This document shows positions 1 to 7,846 of a DNA stretch of 64,000 bases, piece by piece. Position numbers and translations under genes: made by a program. Source of the stretch: CAYMPH01 sp964392365 (GTDB lineage: Bacteria > Spirochaetota > UBA4802 > UBA5550); contig CAYMPH010000005.1 of the NCBI GenBank assembly GCA_964392365.1, positions 1 through 64,000 on the forward strand. Reading direction: 5' to 3'. Under the pieces are notes generated by a model. The model had not been told where the DNA came from. It worked only from the letters and a program-made list of their open reading frames with translations, and did no database searches. Each line of letters begins with the position of its first letter. The first letter of the stretch is position 1.

Positions 1-121
1 TTGCTTTTCCTGTTTTCATGATTGATAAATTTGAATCAGTGAGCTGTATCCTTTTAGCCAGTTCACCCAGTGATATTTTTCTATCAGCCATTACTCTATC
101 GAGTCTGAATATGATGCTCAT
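1..121 (-). CDS. HTH transcriptional regulator, Cro/YozG-like (N-terminal part)
   Basis: The first 40 codons are present and the gene runs off the left edge. The translation begins MSIIFRLDRVMADRKISLGE and continues through ELAKRIQLTDSNLSIMKTGKA. This matches small (about 70 aa) Cro/C1-type helix-turn-helix proteins of the YozG kind. A GAGG ribosome site lies 9 nt before the ATG at 121. It follows the DUF2975 gene on the same strand by 12 nt, the usual arrangement for this membrane protein/regulator pair. It is probably a DNA-binding regulator; its target is unknown. Confidence 0.8.
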   Translation of the reverse strand, partial: MSIIFRLDRVMADRKISLGELAKRIQLTDSNLSIMKTGKA

Positions 122-133
122 ATATAATCCTCT

Positions 134-646
134 TTATACAGTATAATCATGCTCTTCCTGAAGAGCAGTTTTATTTTTAAAAATTTCACACAGCATAAAC
201 AGAAATACGCTGGAAAGCAGCGAGCTGAAACTGAATGTTAAAATTGAAAACCCGATAATCAGCTTACTTATATTTGAGATAAGAACCACATTGCTTCTGT
301 TGAATAAAATATTATTTTTAAAATTTGTAAATAAATTCTGTGCTTTTTTTATAATTTGAAGCAGCAAAACAACAATCACTGCAAAATATGGCATGATCAA
401 AAATTTAAAAACAGGCCACATGGTCTTAAACTCTTCCCAGTCCTTACTATCTTTATTCGACGCTTCAAAAAAATTAAAATTGCTCTTTGCAATTTCTGAT
501 GTAAAAGGATCTCCGAAAGAAATTGAAAACAGATTTATAACTCCAATTAGAAATGTAATAATTGCTCCCGCAAGAACCGCATACCAGGAAACATGCATAA
601 TTGTACTCAGTACCGACGATAATGATTTTTCACCAAAGTATTTCAT
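134..646 (-). CDS. DUF2975-like four-helix membrane protein
   Basis: A 170-residue integral membrane protein with four predicted hydrophobic helices, near residues 15-42, 80-102, 120-145 and 145-160. The start was placed at the ATG at 646 because GGAGGG lies 7 nt upstream; an in-frame ATG at 688 has no such site. Size, topology and the YozG-type HTH gene 12 nt downstream fit the DUF2975/HTH pairs common in bacteria. In those pairs the membrane protein is thought to accompany or control the regulator. The family call rests on context and topology; no catalytic motif is visible. Confidence 0.65.
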   Translation of the reverse strand: MKYFGEKSLSSVLSTIMHVSWYAVLAGAIITFLIGVINLFSISFGDPFTSEIAKSNFNFFEASNKDSKDWEEFKTMWPVFKFLIMPYFAVIVVLLLQIIKKAQNLFTNFKNNILFNRSNVVLISNISKLIIGFSILTFSFSSLLSSVFLFMLCEIFKNKTALQEEHDYTV

Positions 647-776
647 TTGAATCCCTCCAAAATAATTTCTGATAATATAATCATGCATTTCATGAAAGTC
701 AAGTAAAATTTATTGTAAATCAATATATTTTATCTGTTTTTTGGTTATTTTTTGTTAAATTTTGATGAATAAATTA

Positions 777-833
777 GGGGTCAGAGCCCATTGAGTTAAT
801 AATGAGGCACATCCACAACAGGGGTCAGAGCCC
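777..833 (+). repeat. Paired GGGGTCAGAGCCC repeats (RAYT-linked family)
   Basis: Two direct copies of GGGGTCAGAGCCC at 777-789 and 821-833. The first is followed by ATTGAGT, an extension also found after a copy beside the RAYT gene (45022). No gene is visible here. Confidence 0.85.
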
Positions 834-891
834 GTATTCCTATTCCTAAAAGAATGGCTGTTTTATTACGGAAATATGCTGTAATGCAATA

Positions 892-1124
892 TCTCGAGGA
901 GGGATGACGGTCTTGGCCGTCCTCCCTCCTCGAGACTCTGCCGTACAGGATGTACCAATGTCGCGAAGTCCATGGATGGACGTGAGCGACCACCCTCCTC
1001 CGCCTGCTCATTCGCCGCAGGGGCTTTGAGGGTCTTTTGCTGTTTTAAATTATATCTATTTTAAGAGGATTTTTATTCCCTCCCGGGGTGAATCTATACC
1101 TTTGTGCCGGTGGGGTACACCGGC
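892..1124. repeat. GC-rich multi-hairpin element
   Basis: This non-coding stretch is much richer in G+C than its surroundings. It holds a 19-bp inverted repeat with one mismatch (892-910 against 917-935, loop TCTTGG). Three shorter perfect hairpins follow: GTACA/TGTAC (943-955), GTCCAT/ATGGAC (968-981) and GCCGGT/ACCGGC (1106-1124). Open frames through it encode only low-complexity Arg/His-rich sequence. It may be a palindromic repeat element, a mobile-element remnant or a structured RNA. It lies 59 nt after the paired GGGGTCAGAGCCC repeats. Confidence 0.6.
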
Positions 1125-1163
1125 TCGAGTGGGAAATTGTTTTCATGAATATAAACTGCAAAT

Positions 1164-1544
1164 CTACTTTCTGAAAACTCCCTGAAGTATTAAAACTCCT
1201 GAAACAGAAAAAATTACAGGGCATAATTTGAAAGGAAGGAAATCTATATTGAATCCTGTAAATAATGACAGAACAGCCATCGCAAACAGCATAATTGATG
1301 AGCAAAGATAAACTATTTTTACTGTTTTATTATTTTCTCCGGATGCAACAGTCACCAGAACAATCAGAACTCCAATGAAAATTAATGTCATCCCCTCATT
1401 GATCCATTCCATTAAAATTATGTTTTTATTGTCATTTGTTATACTGCCGAAACCGCTTACAACAGAATTTACAGGAAATAGATGGGACGCTCCCCATAAA
1501 ATATTTAAAACACCACCGGTAATTATTAATGTTTTTCTAAACAT
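1164..1544 (-). CDS. Small four-helix membrane protein, unknown function
   Basis: A 126-residue protein that is almost wholly hydrophobic, with four predicted transmembrane helices (about 5-25, 50-72, 78-98 and 105-123). A conserved-looking loop, SGFGSITNDNKNIILMEWIN, follows helix 1. The start at 1544 has AGGAG 7 nt upstream. I do not recognise a named family with certainty; size and topology resemble small DoxX-like or other conserved uncharacterised membrane proteins. It is downstream of a histidine kinase on the same strand (52-nt gap) and could be co-transcribed with it. Confidence 0.6.
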   Translation of the reverse strand: MFRKTLIITGGVLNILWGASHLFPVNSVVSGFGSITNDNKNIILMEWINEGMTLIFIGVLIVLVTVASGENNKTVKIVYLCSSIMLFAMAVLSLFTGFNIDFLPFKLCPVIFSVSGVLILQGVFRK

Positions 1545-1596
1545 ATTTTTTCTCCTATTTACTGTCTGTTATCATGCTTATGCCATCACTGTTATC

Positions 1597-2697
1597 CTAT
1601 AATATCTTATTAATTTGATCTTTTTTAAATTGGATGGTGCATTTTGTTCCATCATTATCTTCAATAGACAATTTGCCGTCAATCTGACTTGACAGCATAT
1701 TCAGCAATTGAACACCGAAAGTATCTGTTTTATTTCCATTTATTGATTCAGAAATACCAACACCATTATCCTGAACGATTAATTTAATAGTATCATCTTT
1801 AATATTTGAAGATATACGGATTTGACCGGAATCTTTTTCAATAAAAGCATATTTCATGGCATTTGTAATAAGCTCATTTATAATAAGCCCTATAATGAAT
1901 AACACTTTTCCATTTAGATAAAAATCTTCAAATTTTTCATCAATTTTTATTGAAATATTTTTATCGAACAGATCATTCATGCTGGATATCAATTCTGATA
2001 AATAAGATTTAATCGAGACATCATCTTTCTCCTTTGCTCGATATAATTTCTCATACAGCAAACCCAAACAGTGGATTCGTTTTATAGTGCTGTTGAAAGC
2101 CTTTATAGATTCCTGGCTTTTCAATGAATCCATCTCTAAATTTAAAACTGATTCAATCAGATACAGATTATTTTTAACACGATGCTGAATTTCATTTATT
2201 AAAAATTGTTTTTCATTAACAGTTTTTTCCAGAGCTTTCTGTGTATTAATAAGTTCTGTAATATCATTTATTATCACCAGCTTGAATTTCAGATGTTTGA
2301 TATTGTACTGCAGATTAACACATTTTATTTCTAAAAATTTTTTCCCTACAATTTCAAAATCCTGAAAAAACTGGATTGATTGATTCTCAACACAATCAGA
2401 AAATATTAATTTCTTCAGTTCAACTATGTCAAATAATCCCTTTTCCAGCTCAAAAAATTTTTTCCCTATACCAGTTTCAATTGACAAACCGAATAATTCA
2501 AAAAAAGGCAGGTTTGCCGAAATTACTTTATATTCATCATCTAATACTATCAATGGACTTTTTACAGAGTCGATAATGCTTTCAGCATAATCAAGAGCAT
2601 CATTAGCTTTTTTCTCCGCCCACTTCCGGTCAATGATCTCTCTCTGAAGATATTTAATTAAATCCAGCTTTGAAGAATCATCTCTTATTATATCCAT
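1597..2697 (-). CDS. PAS-domain sensor histidine kinase (HisKA_2 type)
   Basis: A 366-residue soluble kinase. A short N-terminal helix leads into a PAS domain (about 38-155, containing SPLIVLDDEYKVISAN). A HisKA_2 dimerisation domain with phospho-accepting His in EIQHRVKNN follows, then a GHKL ATPase domain. The ATPase shows the N box (NELITNAMKYAF), the G1 box (VQDNGVGIS) and a shortened G2 region (FGVQLLNML). The HRVKNNL motif is typical of kinases that often phosphorylate stand-alone receivers. There are no transmembrane helices, so sensing is cytoplasmic through PAS. No partner regulator is adjacent. Confidence 0.88.
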   Translation of the reverse strand: MDIIRDDSSKLDLIKYLQREIIDRKWAEKKANDALDYAESIIDSVKSPLIVLDDEYKVISANLPFFELFGLSIETGIGKKFFELEKGLFDIVELKKLIFSDCVENQSIQFFQDFEIVGKKFLEIKCVNLQYNIKHLKFKLVIINDITELINTQKALEKTVNEKQFLINEIQHRVKNNLYLIESVLNLEMDSLKSQESIKAFNSTIKRIHCLGLLYEKLYRAKEKDDVSIKSYLSELISSMNDLFDKNISIKIDEKFEDFYLNGKVLFIIGLIINELITNAMKYAFIEKDSGQIRISSNIKDDTIKLIVQDNGVGISESINGNKTDTFGVQLLNMLSSQIDGKLSIEDNDGTKCTIQFKKDQINKIL

Positions 2698-2882
2698 AAA
2701 TTACCTGCCAATAATTTGTGCATTAAATTCAGATTCAGTCTATTATTCATAAAAATAATCAGTTTATTTTTTTTAAATTCAAACAAATTAAACCCAAATT
2801 AAAGAGAAAGTCAATCAGTAAATACAGCAACCAGATAAGAACTATAACATACATATCGAGCTTGAAACATTTTATTATAAGC

Positions 2883-3113
2883 TCAAACTCCAAACGCTGT
2901 CCTTAACCCCATAAGTAAAAGCTTTGTAATTGCGAAAGACCCGAGCACTGAAATGAAAATTATTTCCATATCCATATGCTGCGTTTCCGGTTTTTTTATG
3001 CGGAAAATTTTTACTGAAAGAAATGATATTAAGCAGTAAGCTATCAGAAAAATTATAACTTTTTTCAGTTTTAATAAAACAAAAGTAAATGTTATACTGT
3101 CAAAATAATTCAC
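2883..3113 (-). CDS. Small two-helix membrane protein, unknown function
   Basis: About 76 residues with two hydrophobic segments (about 10-35 and 52-72). I prefer the GTG at 3113, which has GAGG 9 nt upstream, over the in-frame ATG at 3134, which lacks a convincing site. This start overlaps the end of the amidohydrolase gene by 14 nt, suggesting translational coupling. No family is recognised. A spurious frame cannot be excluded, but the clear membrane pattern and coupled start favour a real gene. Confidence 0.5.
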   Translation of the reverse strand: MNYFDSITFTFVLLKLKKVIIFLIAYCLISFLSVKIFRIKKPETQHMDMEIIFISVLGSFAITKLLLMGLRTAFGV

Positions 3114-4260
3114 TTCTGTAAACCTCTTCGCCATTAATATATGTCAATAGGACCTTCGAATTTAAATCAGCAGGGCTCCCGCTCCATACAACAATATCTG
3201 CATCCTTGCCTTTTTCAAGTGATCCGATCCTGTCGTATAGGCCAAGCAGCTTCGCAGGGTTTACTGTTACCGCGCGCAATGCATCATCCTCGGACATACC
3301 CTCCTTGATTGCAAGGCACGGTATGATCTGAAAATATCTCATCGGGGGAAACGTGTCGGACTGCAGCGAAACATTAACCCCTGCTTTTGCAAGTATGCCT
3401 GCAGTTTTAAAGCTGATCTCATTGAGTTCAGGTTTCTCTCTTCCGACAATTGACGGCCCTATTATGCATGGGATTTTTTTCTCCGCAATATATTCAGCTA
3501 TCTTGTGTCCTTCAGTTGCGTGTATCAGCACAAGTCTGATATTAAATTCCTCAGCAATGCGGATTGCAGTGGCAATATCATCAGCCCTGTGGCAGTGCGC
3601 ATGTATCGGAATTTCCCTTTTCAGAACTTTTGCAAGAATGTCCAGTTTTATGTCAAAGTCAGCTTTTTCCTTATCAGGTTTTTCTTCAGCATCCATTTTC
3701 CTGGAATAATCCTTTGCCTTGAAAAGCCACTCGCGCAGAATCGCTGCAATAGCCATTCGTGTCTGAGGCGCTTTTTCTTTCGAGCCGTAAACCCTTTTCG
3801 GATTTTCACCGAATGCAACTTTCAGAGCTGACGGATTTTTTATTATCATCTTATCAACTACATTCCCTGCAGTTTTGATCACGCAGAAAAGCCCGCCCAG
3901 CACATTCGCGCTTCCGGGTCCGGTATTGATGACTGTGACTCCGCCAAGCGGTGCATCTTTCAGCGACGGATCTTCAGGGTTAATGGAATCTATCGCACGC
4001 AGGTGAGGTGTTGCAGGATCCGTCATCTCGTTTCCATCCATGCCCATCTCGCCGATATCGCCCTGAAACATACCCTGATGCGTGTGAGCATCAATAAAGC
4101 CAGGTAACACAAGTGCGCCTTTTAAATCTATCCGCTGATGTGAACCTGGAATGGAATCTTTCGATATTTCAGATATCTTTTCCCCGTCAACAGCAATCGA
4201 GCCCCTGAATCGGGGCTCGCCTGTCATTGTAAGTATATCGCAATTTTCAAAAATAATCAT
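3100..4260 (-). CDS. Amidohydrolase, imidazolonepropionase-like
   Basis: A 386-residue metal-dependent hydrolase of the amidohydrolase superfamily. The N-terminal beta-sandwich leads to PGFIDAHTHQG, which supplies the first metal ligands. Further ligands appear in PIHAHCHRADD and LVLIHATEGHK, and the late acidic residue in VSLQSDTFPP. The C-terminus (PAKLLGLYDRIGSLEKGKDADIVVW) is the signature end of this superfamily. A GAGAGG site precedes the ATG at 4260. The substrate cannot be named; cyclic amides or dipeptides are typical. It is followed by a coupled small membrane protein. Confidence 0.85.
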   Translation of the reverse strand: MIIFENCDILTMTGEPRFRGSIAVDGEKISEISKDSIPGSHQRIDLKGALVLPGFIDAHTHQGMFQGDIGEMGMDGNEMTDPATPHLRAIDSINPEDPSLKDAPLGGVTVINTGPGSANVLGGLFCVIKTAGNVVDKMIIKNPSALKVAFGENPKRVYGSKEKAPQTRMAIAAILREWLFKAKDYSRKMDAEEKPDKEKADFDIKLDILAKVLKREIPIHAHCHRADDIATAIRIAEEFNIRLVLIHATEGHKIAEYIAEKKIPCIIGPSIVGREKPELNEISFKTAGILAKAGVNVSLQSDTFPPMRYFQIIPCLAIKEGMSEDDALRAVTVNPAKLLGLYDRIGSLEKGKDADIVVWSGSPADLNSKVLLTYINGEEVYRSELF

Positions 4261-4316
4261 ATAATGAAACCTCTCAAGTCAGCTTTTAAAAATTTATTTT
4301 TTCCCTGTCAGCAGCC

Positions 4317-4338
4317 CTCCCCCTTATTTAAGGGGGAG
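4317..4338. repeat. Perfect 10-bp inverted repeat (CTCCCCCTTA/TAAGGGGGAG)
   Basis: CTCCCCCTTA, a 2-nt spacer, then TAAGGGGGAG, between the chagasin-like gene and the amidohydrolase gene. It would form a strong hairpin downstream of the inhibitor gene (minus strand) but lacks a T-run, so it is a possible terminator or a small repeat element. Confidence 0.55.
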
Positions 4339-4348
4339 ACGGATGGGG

Positions 4349-4747
4349 TCACTTTTTACTTTCTTCAATTTTTATCTTAACATTAAAACTTTTTGCAGGG
4401 CGGAATTCCTTCTCCCAGGGCTGAATGTATTCAAGTTTCAATTCCGCTTCAGAAATTCTGTCAGCTTTAAATTTAAAGATCTGATATTCAGAACCGCCCG
4501 GTATAGATTTACCCATATTTTCAGTAACTGGTTCTCCAAGTGCTTTGAAATCCGTTTCAGGCGATGTGACTTTCCAGCTGTAGCCGGTACCAAGCTGTGC
4601 CTGGAGCTTAACCCAGTATTCAGAGCCTTGAGGAATATTTTTCCCTTTGCCGTTATCAGCATCTGTTATTATCATAAAAGGTTTAACACATCCTGTCATA
4701 AACGCAACTCCGATAAAAAATAAAATGAATATATTTATTCTGCGCAT
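4349..4747 (-). CDS. Chagasin-type (I42) cysteine protease inhibitor, lipoprotein
   Basis: A 132-residue protein with a lipoprotein signal (ILFFIGVAFMTGC). The mature part carries the three loops of the chagasin/I42 fold: GTGYSW (the NPTTGY-like loop), PGGSEYQIFKFKA (the GxGG-like loop) and LEYIQPWEKE (the RPW-like loop). Family members insert these loops into the active site of papain-like cysteine proteases. Its upstream neighbour on the same strand, 19 nt away, is exactly such a protease (4767-6134). The pair is probably a co-expressed protease and its envelope-anchored inhibitor. This is inference from context; the loops are seen directly. Confidence 0.85.
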   Translation of the reverse strand: MRRINIFILFFIGVAFMTGCVKPFMIITDADNGKGKNIPQGSEYWVKLQAQLGTGYSWKVTSPETDFKALGEPVTENMGKSIPGGSEYQIFKFKADRISEAELKLEYIQPWEKEFRPAKSFNVKIKIEESKK

Positions 4748-4766
4748 TTTTTCCCATCCTTATTAT

Positions 4767-6134
4767 TTATTGTCCCTCAACTATTACCCATGCAGCGCCG
4801 TAGCCTATGTTATTGCTTCCATATTCAATCCAGAAATATCCTTTCTCGCCCCACCAGGTTCCCCAGGAATTTTTAACAAGGTATGCTTTTTTATTATCGT
4901 CCCAGCCAACAATTGTAATGGCATGATTGATATCTCTCGGTCCGGTAGTTTCAGGATTTTCATCGAATATCCCGCTCTTGTATGCCTGAAGTGCAGGAGT
5001 AACTTTCACGCATGCTGCAAGAGGTCCGTATTTAACAAGAGCCTCCTTCATTTCCCTGACAGTCGGAATGCCCGCATCCGGTTTCACATAACCCCAGGCA
5101 GCCACTCTGTATCTGTTTTTGCCTGATGGAGTTGTGCAGCTTCCATCCTTTGTTTTGTAAGGGCTTTCAGTTTCAAGCTTGGCATTATTTTTAGTCAGAT
5201 AATCAAATACACCTCCATACCAGCCTCCGCCGCAAGATCCTGCTTTCTTTCCCCACCTGTCTTCAGCGCAATCCACAAAAAACTGTTCAGACAGATCAAG
5301 GGTGAGGTTGCTTTTAATCAGGAATGCTCCCTCTAATGTTGCAGCTGAGGTAAAGGACCAGCAGCTTCCGCATGATCCCTGCGATTTAACAACTGTTATT
5401 TTATTTTTATCAACCCAGTTGAAAGCTTTTAAATCTGCAGAAGCGTCAATTGCAGACTTATTTTCATCCGGCGTTTCTTCTTTTTTATTATTGTAGGCGT
5501 ATTCATTATCATCTTTTTTATTCAGATCTTCGTTCTTCCTGCTGGATTCTTCCTCTTTCTTGTTTTTATCGCCTCTAAGCCTGCGGAGCATTTCTTCATA
5601 TCTTTTCTGGTCATCATCCAGTTTGCTCTGCTCATCATCATTGCGGCTCTGCTCTTCCTGACGCTTTTTCAGCTCTTCATTTCTCTTGCGTTCCTGTTCC
5701 TTTCTTTGAAGCTCCTGCTGTTTTTTTCTTTTTTCTGCAGATGAGCTATACTTTTTCTGTGTGCCGAAAAGATCTCCGAAATTAAATCCTCCGAGATCAT
5801 ACTGCACCTTTGCCTGCTTTTCAATATCATCAGGCGGTTTGGCTCCTGTTATTTCAGAAATCTTATACTTCATTATTTCTGTAAGCTCAACTTTGAATTT
5901 CAGGTTTCGTTTCTTGATATCGTCCTGAATGCCTTTAAGCTGCGCCTTGAGCCGTTCAGTTTCCGCATTTATATCATTCTTCTGCTGATTGAAAATGTTG
6001 CGGATATCTCCCTTGACATCCGAAAGTTTTTTCGGCTTATTTTCAGTTTCACCGGCTGAAGATATTTTCACATTCAGGGATGATGCTGCAGTCATAACTA
6101 AAGCCAGCATCAGAATATATGCATATTTCTTCAT
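4767..6134 (-). CDS. Papain-like (C1A) cysteine peptidase, exported, with coiled-coil N-region
   Basis: 455 residues. The start is the ATG at 6134 (GGGGAG 6 nt upstream); an upstream in-frame TTG is less likely. A signal peptide spans residues 1-27. A highly charged K/E/Q/R-rich coiled-coil region (about 35-225) replaces a classical propeptide. The papain domain then shows catalytic Cys258 in QGSCGSCWSF, His404 in INHAITIVGWDD and Asn422 in VKNSWGTWWG, plus the GSCGGGW motif. The catalytic set is complete, so an active periplasmic or surface protease is likely. The charged N-region may be an inhibitory or anchoring segment. It lies immediately upstream of the I42 inhibitor gene. Confidence 0.92.
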   Translation of the reverse strand: MKKYAYILMLALVMTAASSLNVKISSAGETENKPKKLSDVKGDIRNIFNQQKNDINAETERLKAQLKGIQDDIKKRNLKFKVELTEIMKYKISEITGAKPPDDIEKQAKVQYDLGGFNFGDLFGTQKKYSSSAEKRKKQQELQRKEQERKRNEELKKRQEEQSRNDDEQSKLDDDQKRYEEMLRRLRGDKNKKEEESSRKNEDLNKKDDNEYAYNNKKEETPDENKSAIDASADLKAFNWVDKNKITVVKSQGSCGSCWSFTSAATLEGAFLIKSNLTLDLSEQFFVDCAEDRWGKKAGSCGGGWYGGVFDYLTKNNAKLETESPYKTKDGSCTTPSGKNRYRVAAWGYVKPDAGIPTVREMKEALVKYGPLAACVKVTPALQAYKSGIFDENPETTGPRDINHAITIVGWDDNKKAYLVKNSWGTWWGEKGYFWIEYGSNNIGYGAAWVIVEGQ

Positions 6135-6380
6135 AAACAACTCCCCTTTGAGCTTATTTTGAATATATGATAACTTTAAAGACTTTTTTGAAAAAAGTCA
6201 AGGAATCTTCAGCATTAATAAAATAAAATAAAATGCACTTCTATTGAGTTTAATATCAAAAAAATTATTGCAGTCTTTTCCTTTTCCATGGGCATATTTT
6301 TTAGATTGACTTTCACGGCTTATTCCTTTTTATTTTATACAGTTATTCCGATATATATTAAATAAAGATGGAGGATCGGC

Positions 6381-6833
6381 TTGAAACTTAAAATTTCAAT
6401 TTTCGCTGCTTTAATTTTTGCTGTTTCATTATCCGATTCCAGCGCACAGTTAAAAAAATCCGGGAAAATAAATTTCAAGCTGATAAGTCTTTCAGATACT
6501 GAAGAAGGGCAGAATAATAAATCAAAAATATTTGCTCCAGGGCAGAAAATCTGGATAAATCTCAGGATAAGCGGACTTGAAATTAACCAGGATAATGAAT
6601 TTAAAATTCAGGCCGATTTTCTAATGACAGCTTCCGGCATGAAAACAGTTCTGGACAAAGGTGAAATTATAAATCAATCGTTAAAAGCATTAAAGCCTGA
6701 ATTTAATATCAATTTCTGCATTCAGACAACACAGGAAACACCTGCAGGAAGATATAATGTGGAAATAACTTTAAAAGATATCAACGCGGAAAAATATAAC
6801 AAATTTATCATTAGTTTCGATTTAAAAAAGTAG
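6381..6833 (+). CDS. Exported protein of about 150 aa, unknown function
   Basis: Starts at a TTG (6381) with GGAGG 6 nt upstream; the nearby ATG at 6368 is in another frame that stops at once. The signal peptide ends near AQLKK. The mature part is rich in beta-strand-like alternation, with segments such as PGQKIWINLRISGLEI and PAGRYNVEITLKDI. This looks like one immunoglobulin-like sandwich resembling substrate-binding or adhesion folds. No named family is recognised. It precedes the GHKL ATPase gene by 4 nt, so the two are probably translated from one message. Confidence 0.65.
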   Translation: MKLKISIFAALIFAVSLSDSSAQLKKSGKINFKLISLSDTEEGQNNKSKIFAPGQKIWINLRISGLEINQDNEFKIQADFLMTASGMKTVLDKGEIINQSLKALKPEFNINFCIQTTQETPAGRYNVEITLKDINAEKYNKFIISFDLKK

Positions 6834-6837
6834 GATT

Positions 6838-7494
6838 ATGCCAAACGCAGCAACAGACCAGGAATTCAGACGGGAAGCCCTGACTTCAATCAGAAATGAG
6901 AGCACAATTGTTTTTGTATCATACGCTGTTATTAATGATACAGAAGAGAAAATAAAATTTGTGCTTGGAAAAATTCTTGAGAAGTACAACAGGGTGGAAA
7001 TTTTTACTCCGATTCTATCCTGCATCAAGGAGCTGCTAGCCAACGCCATCAAAGCAAACGCGAAGTATATACTAATTGATGAAGGAAAAATTACCAATCC
7101 GGATAATCCTGTAGAAGTTGTAAAGCAGGTAAGATCAATTCTGAATGAGGAAGCGCTTCTTGAATATGGAATGAAATGCAAAATAAGAAGGCTTTCATCC
7201 AGAATATATCTCAAGATACAGAATCAGAATCTTATAATTGAAATCATCAACAATCTTCCGCTCTCGATAAAAGAACAGAAAAAAATTTCAGAGAAGATAG
7301 AAAACTCTTCCAAGTATGACAATATAGCTGAATTTTTCATGGAAAACCCTGATCCTGAAGCTGAGGGTATGGGACTTGGTTTATCCATGGTGGTTATTCT
7401 TCTGAAGAATATAAACATATCACACAAGAACTTTATTGTAACAAGCGACGGAAAAGAAAAAACCTACGCTCGTATTATTATTCCGCTCAAATAA
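6838..7494 (+). CDS. Stand-alone GHKL (histidine-kinase-like) ATPase
   Basis: 218 residues with an ATP-binding fold but no dimerisation/phospho-acceptor His domain. The N box is seen in IKELLANAIKANAK and a G2-type lid in EGMGLGLSMVVILLKN. The insert between them (about 110-165) lacks an obvious DxGxG G1 box (IEIINNLPLS is in its place). The same layout, including the ANAK and GLGL...LLKN signatures, recurs in the N-terminal half of the HDOD fusion at 19436-20941. The two are therefore paralogous domains. The role may be anti-sigma-like or kinase-like, or the domain may be a degenerate nucleotide sensor. Confidence 0.75.
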   Translation: MPNAATDQEFRREALTSIRNESTIVFVSYAVINDTEEKIKFVLGKILEKYNRVEIFTPILSCIKELLANAIKANAKYILIDEGKITNPDNPVEVVKQVRSILNEEALLEYGMKCKIRRLSSRIYLKIQNQNLIIEIINNLPLSIKEQKKISEKIENSSKYDNIAEFFMENPDPEAEGMGLGLSMVVILLKNINISHKNFIVTSDGKEKTYARIIIPLK

Positions 7495-7497
7495 AAA

Positions 7498-7846
7498 ATA
7501 GAACACGGATGACACGGATAGACACGGATTTTTTATGATTAATTTCCCCATATCCCTTAAATCTACACTTCAACTTTTTTCCTTTTTTTTATTTGTCTTT
7601 TTCCATCTTTAAAAAAACTTTAAATCCTTTAACTTATCCGTAAATAAAAATCTCTTAATCTTTATTCCTTTACTTTAATCTTTTTAAAAAAAACCAAATC
7701 CTTTTCCCTTATCCGTAAAAATCCGTGTCATCCGTGTTCAAAAAATTCTTTATCTTTATTCCTTCATCTTTATCTTTTAAAAACCCTTAATCCTTTTCCT
7801 TACCCGCGTTAATCATAAAAAATCCGCGTCATCCGCGTTCTATTGC
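7498..7846. repeat. Inverted ACACGGATGACACGGAT array (site A)
   Basis: The whole intergenic space between two convergent genes is repeat DNA. The left end at 7498-7530 carries GAACACGGATGACACGGAT. Inverted right ends follow at 7711-7740 (AATCCGTGTCATCCGTGTTC) and 7805-7845 (a CCGCG variant). AT-rich filler with repeated CCTTTAATC-type words lies between. Both outer ends abut stop codons. Confidence 0.85.

Noticed and set aside
796..1011. Minus-strand 71-aa open frame in the GC-rich patch
   Set aside because: It spans a palindromic element, encodes low-complexity Arg/His sequence and has no ribosome site.
7498..7846. CRISPR array at repeat-rich intergenic DNA
   Set aside because: Repeats are inverted, irregular in spacing and lack unique spacers of constant length; no cas genes.
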